From NCBI GenBank assembly GCA_019136395.1, contig JAGVUH010000133.1, positions 1 to 13,286 on the forward strand: a stretch of DNA of 13,286 nucleotides, written 5' to 3'. Below are positions 1-9,839 of the stretch, piece after piece. Source of the DNA: Gammaproteobacteria bacterium (GTDB taxonomy: Bacteria > Pseudomonadota > Gammaproteobacteria > Chromatiales > Chromatiaceae). The notes under the pieces were generated by a model. It saw nothing but the letters and a program-made list of their open reading frames with translations, was not told where the DNA came from and did no database searches. The position numbers and the translations under genes were made by a program. Position 1 is the first letter of the stretch; each line of letters opens with the position of its first letter.

Positions 1-1
1 T

Positions 2-109
2 TGCCGTATCTCCAGCTACCTTCAGTCCATGGCCTACCGCGGCTATAACCCGCTCGTCGCCATCCAGATGGCACTCTCCGGGCAGATTTATGCGGAGGGG
101 AGCGAGTAG
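2..109 (+). CDS. C-terminal end of an unrecognised protein, possibly a transposase (partial)
   Basis: An open frame enters from the left edge and ends at a TAG (107-109). The visible tail is 35 residues and includes the stretch SYLQSMAYRGYNPLVAIQMA, ending in GQIYAEGSE. The tail is amphipathic, with an aromatic/Gly/Asn-Pro turn followed by a helix. C-termini of some IS66-type (DDE) transposases have a similar layout (a helix, a 'G-x-NP' turn, then 'A-x-x-A-L-x-G'). This is a resemblance by eye, not a family match. No inverted repeat could be assigned downstream because the rest of any element lies outside the window. The nearest gene, the ABC permease, converges on it from the minus strand 222 bp away. 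The reading frame is likely real; the identity is uncertain. Confidence 0.35.
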   Translation, partial: CRISSYLQSMAYRGYNPLVAIQMALSGQIYAEGSE

Positions 110-331
110 TTACGTCAGCACCAGGGTCAGGACCACCAGGGCATACAGGCCACGCTGGCCACAGGAGAACGACCGCGCCTTGCCAGGGACCTGGACCCGC
201 CGGAACTGCCCACCCGCCTCACTTTGACCCCACCTATCCACGGTTACCGCCACCTCTCCCCCTCGGTCCAAGCCAGCCTCCGTTTGCCCCTACCTTCCGC
301 CCGCCCGGAAGCCAATCCCCTAATCCATTCA
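110..331. other. Gene-free stretch between the partial left-edge gene and the ABC permease
   Basis: No convincing gene is seen in these 222 bases. On the minus strand the permease stop overlaps a possible ATG (TGATG, A at 332) that opens a 32-codon Gly/Arg-rich frame ending at 234. A second minus-strand frame (about 253-110) ends in a hydrophobic tail, LYALVVLTLVLT. Neither resembles a known family. Both could be chance frames or remnants of a gene that once followed the permease. Confidence 0.4.
294..311 (-). terminator. Possible weak hairpin after the ABC permease
   Basis: CTTCCG and CGGAAG form a perfect 6-bp stem around a 6-nt loop, about 20 nt downstream of the permease stop on the minus strand. 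No T-run follows, so it is not a classical intrinsic terminator. It may only be a fortuitous GC-rich hairpin. Confidence 0.2.
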
Positions 332-3037
332 TCACCAATCCTCCCGCACCGCGAGGACCGCCTCCCGGCGCATGGCCTGGCGACCGGCCAGGGCCGCGGC
401 CAGGGCGGAAAGCAGGATCATCGCCAGGCTGAAGGTCAGCAGCGGTCCCCAGGGCCATTGCACCTCCATGCTCCAGTGGAAACTCTGGGGATTGATGACC
501 TTGATCAGGATCAGGGCCATGGCCCCACCGGTGGCCAGCCCGACGAGGACCCCGACCAGGGCGGTCAGGCCAGCCTCCAGGGCCAGCAGGTGGGCCACCT
601 GGCGGCGCAACAGGCCCAGGTGGCGCAGGATGCCGAACTCCTTGCGCCGGCTGGTGGCCAGGGCGGCGAAGCTGGTGCTGATGCCGAAGAGGCCGATCAT
701 CACCGCCACCGCCTCCATGAGGTAGGTCACGAGGAAGGTGCGATCGAAGATCTCCAGGATCATCCCCCGCAGTTCATCCGGGAGGATCATCTCCGTCACC
801 TCCGCGCCCAACAGGTCGCGAATGACCGGCATCAACGCCTGGGGGTCCGTGCTGGCGTCCAGGAAGAGGCCCAGATCGTTGACGCCCTCGTCCCCGGTCA
901 GGTGGCGATAGGTGGCGATCTCGATGGCGATCGAACCCTGCTGCCGGGCGTAGTCCCGCCAGATGCCGGCGACCTGAAAGCGCTGGCTTCGTCCCCCCAA
1001 GGGCATGTCCAGGGGATCACCGACACCCAGCCCCAGGCGGTCCGCCACGGCCTCCGTGATCCAGGCGGGCGGGACCACGCCGGGGTTCAAGCCCGGGTCC
1101 GACGGCAGCGGCCCCGCATAGGAAGCACCGGCCGCGAGACTACCCGCCACCAGGGGCAAGGGGGCCTTGACGCCGATGGGACGGGCGATGAGGGTCATCG
1201 CCACCCCCGCGATCCCTAGACGCAGGGTCTCATACCGAATGGGGCGGATCCCCTGGACCCCGGGCAGCGCCGCCAGTCGCGCCACGGTCTCGGCGTCCAG
1301 ATAACCGCTGGTCCCCGCCGGGGCCGCCCGCACGTAGAGACCGGCGGGGAGCATCTGGGTCAGCCACTCCTCCAGGGAGACACGGAAGGAGTTGACCATG
1401 ATCGCCATGGAGACCGCCAACGCCACGCTGGCGACGATTCCGGCACCGGCCACCACCGCCTGACCCGGGGCGGCGGCGAGGCGCGCCCGGGCCAGGCGCC
1501 ATTGGGTCGGGCCGAGTCCGTGAAGGGGGCAGAGCACCAGGGGGGTGATCCCCGGCAGGAGCAGGACCGCCCCCACCAGCAACAGCGGCACCGCCAGGTA
1601 GCCGCCGATGGGCAAACCGGCGAGGGGCGGTAGCCCACACAGCAGGGCCGCGACCAGTAGCAGGCCCAGGGCGAGAGCCCAGCGCGGGCGGGCCTGATAG
1701 GCCTCGGCCTCATCGCCCGCCCACAGGCCCCGGGCGGTGATCATGTGCATCGCCTCACGCGCCGGCAGCCAGGCACCAGCCGTCCCCGCGGCCCCCCCCA
1801 GGCCCAGATAGGCCAGCACCAGACCGGGCCGGAAACTCAGGGTGGGCGTCAGGCCGCGGAAATAGCCCGCCCCCAGGTCGGCCCCCAGCAGGCGGAAGGC
1901 GAGCCCGGTGAGGCCATGGGCCAGGGCCACCCCCACCAGGCCCCCCACCAGGCCCAGCAGGGCGCCCTCCGCCAGCAGTCCCCGCCGCAGACCCGCCCGA
2001 TCCAGGCCCAGAGCGCGCACCAGGGCGAACTCCTGGCGGCGGCGCACCACCGCCAACCATTGGGCGGAAAAGACCAGGAAGGCCCCGGTCAGGAGGGCGA
2101 TCGCCGCCAGCATGGTCAGATTGACCCGATAGGCCCGCGACAAGCCCTCCAGTTCCGACTGGGCCTCGGTGGGGGTCTGGAGCCTGACCCCCGGGGGCAG
2201 ATCGGCGGACAGGTCCCGCCGCGCCCGCTCACGATCAACGCCGGGGGCGAGACGCAGGTCGATGCGGGACAAGCGCCCAAGCTGCCCAAAGGCCGACTGT
2301 GCGGCGGCGATATCCATCACCGCCAGCGCCTGGCCCATGCCCGCCCCGGGGACCTGGCCGGCGATGGTCAGGATGACCTGTCCCAGCCCCGCCTGGACCG
2401 CCAGTTGCGCCCCATTGTTCAGCCCGAGCTGGCTGGCGGCAGCGGGACTGAGAAAGAGAACACCCTCTTGGAGGGGCTGGAGGCGAAAATCCTGTCGGGC
2501 CGTGGGCGCGGCCAGCGTGGGCGCGAAGGCCTCCTCCGCGGCCTGTTGGGTCTCCTTCCTCGCGGCCGGCTGAGCCTCTTCTCCCGCCACTGTCCGCGTC
2601 CCCTCTCCCATCGCCGGGGTCTCCCACGCCGCTGCCACCGGCAGGAGGGAGGGCGTGACCCGCACGAGGCGGAAAAGGTCGACGCCCAGGATGCGCAGGG
2701 TTCGCTCCCGACCAGGCAGGCGCGCCTCGATCTCCAGCAGGGGACTGGCCTCGGCAATCTCCGGCCGCTGGGCCAGGCGGAGATACAACGCCTCGTCGAA
2801 GCCAGCCTGGGGTCCAACCACCTGGAGATCCGCCTCGCCACTGAGCAGCCGCATACCGCGGCCGAATTCGTTCAGGGCCTCGGCATGGATGAGTTGCACC
2901 GCCAGACCCAGGGCCACGCCAAGGGCGATGGCCAGGACCGAAAGCAAGGTCGACAGACGCCGCCGCCAAAGGCTGGCCAGAAAGAGATGCCAGAGGATGG
3001 GATCGGGCCGGCCGCCCAGGATCTTCAGGCTGGGCAC
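332..3037 (-). CDS. ABC transporter permease, FtsX/MacB-type, with two FtsX domains
   Basis: This is an inner-membrane permease of about 901 residues. In order: a first membrane helix (~30-50), a long extracytoplasmic MacB_PCD-like domain (~55-300), an FtsX-type three-helix block (~305-430), two more hydrophobic helices (~455-505), a helix at ~530-550, a second extracytoplasmic domain (~555-765) and a C-terminal FtsX block (~770-890). The 'RRRQEFALVRALG' and 'SRRKEFGILRHLG' segments are the cytoplasmic coupling elements typical of FtsX permeases, one per half. Such duplicated permeases act with a LolD-like ATPase in lipoprotein release or mechanical export; the cargo here is unknown. The start is set at a GTG (3037) because AAGGGAG lies 10 nt upstream and the N-terminus then runs straight into the first helix. 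An in-frame start at 3097 would add 20 uncharacteristic residues. An Ala/Glu-rich insert occupies ~140-175. The partner ATPase lies upstream on the same strand. Confidence 0.9.
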   Translation of the reverse strand: MPSLKILGGRPDPILWHLFLASLWRRRLSTLLSVLAIALGVALGLAVQLIHAEALNEFGRGMRLLSGEADLQVVGPQAGFDEALYLRLAQRPEIAEASPLLEIEARLPGRERTLRILGVDLFRLVRVTPSLLPVAAAWETPAMGEGTRTVAGEEAQPAARKETQQAAEEAFAPTLAAPTARQDFRLQPLQEGVLFLSPAAASQLGLNNGAQLAVQAGLGQVILTIAGQVPGAGMGQALAVMDIAAAQSAFGQLGRLSRIDLRLAPGVDRERARRDLSADLPPGVRLQTPTEAQSELEGLSRAYRVNLTMLAAIALLTGAFLVFSAQWLAVVRRRQEFALVRALGLDRAGLRRGLLAEGALLGLVGGLVGVALAHGLTGLAFRLLGADLGAGYFRGLTPTLSFRPGLVLAYLGLGGAAGTAGAWLPAREAMHMITARGLWAGDEAEAYQARPRWALALGLLLVAALLCGLPPLAGLPIGGYLAVPLLLVGAVLLLPGITPLVLCPLHGLGPTQWRLARARLAAAPGQAVVAGAGIVASVALAVSMAIMVNSFRVSLEEWLTQMLPAGLYVRAAPAGTSGYLDAETVARLAALPGVQGIRPIRYETLRLGIAGVAMTLIARPIGVKAPLPLVAGSLAAGASYAGPLPSDPGLNPGVVPPAWITEAVADRLGLGVGDPLDMPLGGRSQRFQVAGIWRDYARQQGSIAIEIATYRHLTGDEGVNDLGLFLDASTDPQALMPVIRDLLGAEVTEMILPDELRGMILEIFDRTFLVTYLMEAVAVMIGLFGISTSFAALATSRRKEFGILRHLGLLRRQVAHLLALEAGLTALVGVLVGLATGGAMALILIKVINPQSFHWSMEVQWPWGPLLTFSLAMILLSALAAALAGRQAMRREAVLAVREDW

Positions 3038-3047
3038 GTTGAATCGA

Positions 3048-3054
3048 CTCCCTT
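3048..3054 (-). promoter_or_regulatory. Ribosome binding site for the ABC permease
   Basis: AAGGGAG on the minus strand lies 10 nt before the GTG at 3037. It favours that start over the in-frame start at 3097, which has no comparable signal. Confidence 0.45.
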
Positions 3055-3257
3055 GGCAAAAAACCGGATGTTCATGAAGCCACGCTCGCCGTGACATACC
3101 CCTGGCAGTTCACGACAGATATGGCCCATCCGCGGCGCCTTGATGCTCATCAGGGCTTGGATGAACACCCAGAACCTTGCTATTCAGTGGCTTTAGGTCA
3201 CCACGACCAGGTCCAGGATGCCATGAGGCTTTCCCACCCCGGCCAGACCCAGGGAGT

Positions 3258-3938
3258 TCATGAGGGCTTGGCAGCAGCATCAACCAGGCCCTGGGCCGTC
3301 AAGCGCAGGACGCGATCGGCGTAGGTCGCCGCCTGCAGGGAATGGGTGACCATGATGCCCATGGCCCCGGCGTTACGAATGCCCTCGAAGAGCAGTTCCA
3401 GCACGCCCAGGGCGCGGCCCGGGTCGAGATTGCCGGTCGGCTCGTCGCACAACACCAGCCGGGGCTGGTGCACCAAGGCGCGGGCGATGGCCACCCGCTG
3501 CATCTCACCGCCGGAGAGATGCCGCGGCCAGTCGTCGGCGCGCTGGTCGAGGCCAACCCGCGCGAGCATGGCCCGGGCTCGTTCCGCGGCCTCGGCCTCG
3601 TCCCGGTCGAGCAGCCAAAGCGGCAGGGCGACATTCTGCGCCAGGGTGAGATGGGGCAGGAGATGGAAGGCCTGGAAGACAAAGCCGAAGTCCCGCCGCC
3701 GCAGGCGGGCGAAGGCATCCTCGTCCAGGACCGTCAGGTCCTGGTCGCCCAACTGGACCCGCCCCCCGTCCACCCCCTCCAGGCCGGCGATACAGTTGAG
3801 CAGGGTCGATTTGCCAACCCCCGACTCGCCCATGATGGCCACCGACTCCCCCGGCGCCAGCCGCAGGGAGACCCCCGCGAACAGGGGCAGGCCAGCTGGG
3901 GCCTCGAAGCGCTTCGCCAGGTTGGAGACAATTAACAT
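3258..3938 (-). CDS. ABC transporter ATP-binding protein, LolD/MacB-type
   Basis: This is a cytoplasmic ATPase of 226 residues, the usual size for LolD-like subunits. The complete nucleotide-binding motifs are present: Walker A GESGVGKST (37-45, Lys43), Q-loop Gln89 in FVFQAFHLLPHLT, signature LSGGEMQRVAIARAL (141-155), Walker B LVLCDEP with Glu166, D-loop GNLD (169-172) and switch His199 in VTHS. The 'FQAFHLLPHLT' segment and 'DEPTGNLD' are characteristic of the LolD/FtsE/MacB subgroup that powers FtsX-type permeases. It pairs with the large permease gene downstream, 220 bp away, which is unusually wide for such a pair. The ATG at 3938 is kept because the conserved fold begins at once (MLIVSNLAKRF); no strong Shine-Dalgarno is visible. 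The stop overlaps a potential ATG (ATGA at 3258-3261) of a 22-codon frame. Confidence 0.93.
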   Translation of the reverse strand: MLIVSNLAKRFEAPAGLPLFAGVSLRLAPGESVAIMGESGVGKSTLLNCIAGLEGVDGGRVQLGDQDLTVLDEDAFARLRRRDFGFVFQAFHLLPHLTLAQNVALPLWLLDRDEAEAAERARAMLARVGLDQRADDWPRHLSGGEMQRVAIARALVHQPRLVLCDEPTGNLDPGRALGVLELLFEGIRNAGAMGIMVTHSLQAATYADRVLRLTAQGLVDAAAKPS

Positions 3939-3959
3939 GATAGTGGCTTAGGCCAGTTC

Positions 3960-4115
3960 TAACGTCGCTGGCTGCTGGTTGTGCCCAAGGGATAAACCCG
4001 CTTATACCATATCAACCCGGAGCCCGGCCGGAATGGCGGCTTCCTGCTGGCGCTGATCGGGGGTGACAAGGTCAGTATCACGCATCAGACGCTCTCGACC
4101 GCCTCCACCCGCTGA
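3960..4115 (+). other. Protein-like remnant between the ATPase gene and parC
   Basis: The 146 bp between the ATPase start and the parC stop contain a plus-strand frame reading RRWLLVVPKG, an in-frame TAA (3993-3995), then RLYHINPEPGRNGGFLLALI and [12 protein letters not shown], ending in a TGA at 4113-4115 inside the 3' end of parC. Third-codon positions are mostly G or C, as in real genes here, and the residue mix is protein-like. There is no start codon and the frame is interrupted. It may be a decayed fragment or chance; the family is not recognised. On the minus strand the same stretch encodes a 27-residue frame starting at the parC stop (TGATG). Confidence 0.2.
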
Positions 4116-6181
4116 TAACCCCGGGGCAGCAGTTTGCCCCGCCGGCCACGCTCGCCCTGGTAGGCACCGAGATCCCCCGGTTTGTCCCCGGGGGAAAGGG
4201 TCAGGTGCCGCTTACCGGCGGTGATCACCAGGGCCGCGCCCTGGTGGACCACCGCCAGATGGGCGACCCGCTCCTGCTCCTCCCCGGGACGGGCCTTGGG
4301 GATGGCGATCAACTTGTTGCCCTTGCCCCGCTGCATCTCCGGCAGGTCGCTGACGGGAAAGACCAGCAGATGGCCGCCAGAACCGATCACCGCCAGGCGG
4401 TCGGAACCACTGTTGAGCACCGGCCGCGGCGGCAGGACCTTGGCCCCCTCCGGCAGGGTCAGCACCGCCTTACCGCCCTTGGGCTTGGCCTGAAGCTCGT
4501 CGAGGGTGGTGACGAAGCCATAGCCGGCGTCACTGGCCAGGACCACCCGCTGACTACCCTCCCCGCCCAGGACAGCGACGAAGCTGGCCCCGGCGGGGGG
4601 CGACAGCTTGCCGGTGAGGGGCTCGCCCTGCCCCCGGGCCGAGGGCAGACCGTTGGCCGGCAGCGAGTAGCTGCGCCCGGTGGAGTCGAGAAAGATCACC
4701 TGCTGGTTGGATCGCAACCGCGCGGCGGCGAGAAAGCCATCCCCGGCCTTGTAGGCCAGGGTGGTGGGGTCGATCTCGTGCCCCTTGGCGGCGCGCACCC
4801 AGCCCTTCTCCGAGAGGATGACGGTGATGGGCTCGCTGGGACTGACCTCGGTCTCGTCCAGGGCGGCAGCGCTGGCGGCCACTTCCTGGAGGGGCGAGCG
4901 GCGCTCGTCGCCGTACTTGTCCATGTCCCGCGCCAGTTCCTCCTGGATCAGCCCGCGCAGGGCCGCCGGGTCGCCCAACAGACGTTCCAGATGCCGCCGT
5001 TCCTCCGCCAGTTCCGCCTGCTCGGCGCGGATCTTCATCTCCTCCAGCCGCGCCAACTGGCGCAGTCGGGTGTTGAGCACATAGTCGGCCTGGACCTCAT
5101 CCAGGCCGAAGGCGGCCATGAGCGCCGGCTTGGGCTCGTCCTCGGTGCGGACGATGCGGATCACCTCGTCGAGGTTGAGGAAGGCGACCAGCAGGCCCTC
5201 CAACAGGTGCAGCCGGCGCAGCACCTCGTCCAGCCGGTGCTGGAGACGCCGGGTGACGGTCGTCTGGCGGAAGCTGAGCCAGGTGGTGAGGATCTGCCTG
5301 AGATCCATGACCTTGGGCCGGCCGTCCAGGCCGATGAGGTTCATGTTGACCCGGTAGGAGCGCTCCAGGTCGGTGGTGGCGAAGAGGTGGGACATGAGCC
5401 GTTCCACCGGCACCCGCCGATCCCGGGGCACCAGCACCAGGCGCGTCGGCGCCTCGTGGTCGGACTCGTCGCGCAGGTCCTCCAGCCAGGGCAGCTTCTT
5501 GTCACGCATCTGGGCGGCGATCTGCTCCAGGACGCGATTGCCGGAGACCTGATAGGGCAGATGGGTGATGACGATGTCGCCCTGCTCCAGTTCGTAACGG
5601 GCGCGCTGGCGCAGGCTGCCATTGCCGAGCTCGTAGAGCTTCCTTATCTCCTCGGCGGGGGTGATGATGGTCGCCGCCGTGGGATAGTCGGGGCCGGGGA
5701 TGAAGGCCATCAGGTCGGCCACACTGGCATGGGGGTGATCGAGGAGGTGGATGCAGGCCCGCGCCACCTCACGCAGGTTGTGGGGCGGGATGTCGGTGGC
5801 CATGCCCACGGCGATGCCGGTCGCCCCGTTGAGCAGCAGGTTGGGCAGGCGGGCCGGGAGGATCCTGGGCTCCTCCAGGGTGCCGTCGAAGTTGGGCTGC
5901 CAGTCCACCGTCCCCTGGCCCAGCTCGCCCAGCAGGACCTCGGCGTAGGGGGTCAGCCGCGCCTCGGTATAGCGCATGGCGGCGAAGGACTTGGGCTCGT
6001 CCGGCGAGCCCCAGTTGCCCTGACCGTCGATCAGCGGGTAACGGTAGGAGAAGGGCTGGGCCATGAGCACCATGGCCTCGTAGCAGGCGGTATCGCCGTG
6101 GGGGTGAAACTTGCCCAGCACGTCGCCCACGGTGCGCGCCGACTTCTTGTGCTTGGCGGCGGCGGACAGCCCCAGCTCGGA

Positions 6182-6270
<89 letters not shown>

Positions 6271-6354
6271 CAGGGCGCGGTCGAGGATGACGTACATGGA
6301 ATAGTCCAGGTACGCCTTCTCGCTGAAGACATGCAGGGGGCGGCGCTCGATGCC

Positions 6355-6426
6355 CTCGGGGGTGAAGGCGGCGTCCGCGGTTAAGGCGGTGTCTGGGGAA
6401 AAGGTGGCCTTCGGGGTCAGGGTTGC
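6355..6426. repeat. Four imperfect 18-bp tandem repeats encoding a hexapeptide repeat
   Basis: Residues 3-26 of ParC read as four six-residue units: [18 protein letters not shown] and AAFTPE. The consensus is (A/T)(T/A)(L/F)(T/S)(P/A)(K/D/E). At DNA level each unit is 18 bp, with partly conserved GGTGAAGGCGG-like cores on the plus strand. The array lies just upstream of the conserved ParC domain and keeps the frame. Confidence 0.6.
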
Positions 6427-6428
6427 GG

Positions 6429-8321
<1,893 letters not shown>

Positions 8322-8479
8322 GGATGGGTCATGCCTGACGAAACCAGCGGCCACGGCTCAAGCCGTAACCGCATGAAATAATTACTCATGATTGGCTGAT
8401 ACCTGACGGGAGTCCCCTCGCGCGGCCATGGGCGGCCCCGCCGGAATGAGCACGGGAATGGCGACGGGGCGATGTCACC

Positions 8480-8497
8480 GGCCGGATTTGACCGGCC
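8480..8497. repeat. Perfect palindrome in the parE / xseB-ispA intergenic region
   Basis: GGCCGG (8480-8485) and CCGGCC (8492-8497) flank the 6-nt centre ATTTGA. It lies in the 294-bp divergent spacer and overlaps the proposed -35 element of the rightward promoter. It could be an operator or an RNA hairpin; no T-run follows on either strand. Confidence 0.4.
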
Positions 8498-8517
8498 AAA
8501 GGGGCGAAAGGTACTCT
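8488..8517 (+). promoter_or_regulatory. Candidate sigma-70 promoter for xseB-ispA
   Basis: TTGACC (8488-8493) and TACTCT (8512-8517) are separated by 18 nt, about 100 nt before the ATG at 8616. The -35 is a good match and the -10 a mediocre one. The rest of the 294-bp spacer holds no gene I can support. An AT-rich patch near 8375-8395 could serve the leftward parE promoter, but no clear box pair is visible there. Confidence 0.35.
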
Positions 8518-8615
8518 AGCCACTTGGACAGTTTCAAATTTCATGCAGGATCTGCCGCCGTCGCGGGCTGGCCACCTCTTAATTAAGCGTAGATGAGGGC
8601 GCGGATGATCTCGCC

Positions 8616-9728
8616 ATGACCACCGACAACCAGACACCCGTCGCCAGTTTCGAGCAGGCCCTCAGCGAACTCGAGGCCCTGGTGAACAGCCTTGAGTCCG
8701 GGGACCTCAGCCTGGAGGCGTCCCTTGCGGTTTTTGAACGCGGTATTGGCCTGGCCCGCACCTGCCAGCGGACCCTGGACGAGGCCGAGCAGCGGGTCAG
8801 GATTCTCACCGCCAAGTCGGCGGAGGCCGAACTGGAGCCCCGCCTAGAGACCTTCATCGCCGCCTGCGGTCAACGGATCGAGGCCACCCTGGAGCGTTGG
8901 CTGCCCCCGGAGCAGGTCCCCCCCAGCCGCCTCCACCAGGCCATGCGTTACGCCATCCTGGGGGGCGGCAAGCGCATCCGGCCGACCCTGGCCTATGCCA
9001 CCGCCGAGGCCATCGGCCTGGCGCCCGACCAGGTCAACGGCATCGCCGGGGCGGTAGAGATGATCCATGGCTATTCCCTGATCCACGACGACCTGCCGGC
9101 CATGGACGACGACGACCTGCGCCGCGGCCGCCCCACCTGCCATAAGGCCTTCGACGAGGCCACCGCCATCCTCGCCGGCGATGCCCTCATGACCCAGGCC
9201 TTTCTGGTCCTGACCCGGGACGAGACCCTCCCCGGAGGACCCGCGGCGCGCCTGGCCATGATCGATGACCTGGCCTGGGCCGCCGGCTCCCGGGGCATGG
9301 CCGGCGGCCAGATGATGGATCTGGAGGCCGAGGGCCAGGAGATTGACCTCACCAGCCTGGAGAGCATCCACATCCACAAGACCGGGGCCCTCATCCGCGC
9401 CAGCGTGCGCATGGTGTGCCGCGCCCGCCCTGATCTGGCCACCGACCGGGTGGAACGACTCGACCATTACGCCAAGTGCCTGGGTCTGGCCTTTCAGATC
9501 CGCGATGACATCCTGGACATCGAGGCCCCGACCGCCGTCCTGGGCAAGACGCATGGCAAGGACTTGGCGCAGGACAAGGCCACCTATCCGGCCCTGATGG
9601 GCCTGGAGGGCGCCCGCCAGGCCGCCAGGGATCTGGTCACCGAGGCCCTGAGTGGCCTGGAGCCCTTCGATGCCCAGGCCGATCCCCTACGCTGGATCGC
9701 GGCTTACATCAACGAGCGGGACCACTGA
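8616..9728 (+). CDS. xseB-ispA: Fusion of exodeoxyribonuclease VII small subunit (XseB) and farnesyl diphosphate synthase (IspA)
   Basis: One 370-residue frame joins two normally separate proteins. Residues ~10-75 are XseB, the small subunit of exonuclease VII: SFEQALSELEALVNSLESGD, FERGIGLARTCQRTL and AEQRVRIL. From ~76 (RLETFIAACG) to the end it is IspA, which condenses isopentenyl diphosphate with allylic diphosphates to farnesyl diphosphate. It has GGGKRIRP (116-123), first Asp-rich motif DDLPAMD (158-164), KTGALIRAS (255-263) and second Asp-rich motif DDILD (297-301). All IspA catalytic motifs are intact. Neighbouring xseB and ispA genes usually have a stop and start between them; here neither is present, and IspA lacks only about its first five residues. 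The ATG at 8616 gives the normal XseB N-terminus; only a weak G-rich ribosome site precedes it. Either a true fusion or a small sequence deletion would explain this. Confidence 0.93.
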   Translation: MTTDNQTPVASFEQALSELEALVNSLESGDLSLEASLAVFERGIGLARTCQRTLDEAEQRVRILTAKSAEAELEPRLETFIAACGQRIEATLERWLPPEQVPPSRLHQAMRYAILGGGKRIRPTLAYATAEAIGLAPDQVNGIAGAVEMIHGYSLIHDDLPAMDDDDLRRGRPTCHKAFDEATAILAGDALMTQAFLVLTRDETLPGGPAARLAMIDDLAWAAGSRGMAGGQMMDLEAEGQEIDLTSLESIHIHKTGALIRASVRMVCRARPDLATDRVERLDHYAKCLGLAFQIRDDILDIEAPTAVLGKTHGKDLAQDKATYPALMGLEGARQAARDLVTEALSGLEPFDAQADPLRWIAAYINERDH

Positions 9729-9839
9729 CACCTTCGCCCCCCCGGCGCGCGGCTTGGCTTTCCCCCGCCCCACCCCCAGATTCGACCCATCTTTTCCGCG
9801 ACCTTCCTGCCGGGGGCGTCTCAAGAGGTTAAATTTCTC

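Noticed and set aside
148..160. GGCCACGCTGGCC hairpin as a terminator
   Set aside because: It has only a 5-bp stem and no T-run; such hairpins are common by chance at this GC content.
224..1219. Long plus-strand open frame opposite the ABC permease, and similar ones at 1745-3094, 4205-6304 and 6423-8381
   Set aside because: They are antisense to recognised genes with complete motifs. Their Gln/Gly/Asp/His-rich composition is what the reverse strand of GC-rich genes gives.
8386..8637. Minus-strand 83-codon frame in the parE/xseB-ispA spacer
   Set aside because: It has no recognisable domain and overlaps the candidate promoter and the xseB start. It is better explained as intergenic sequence.
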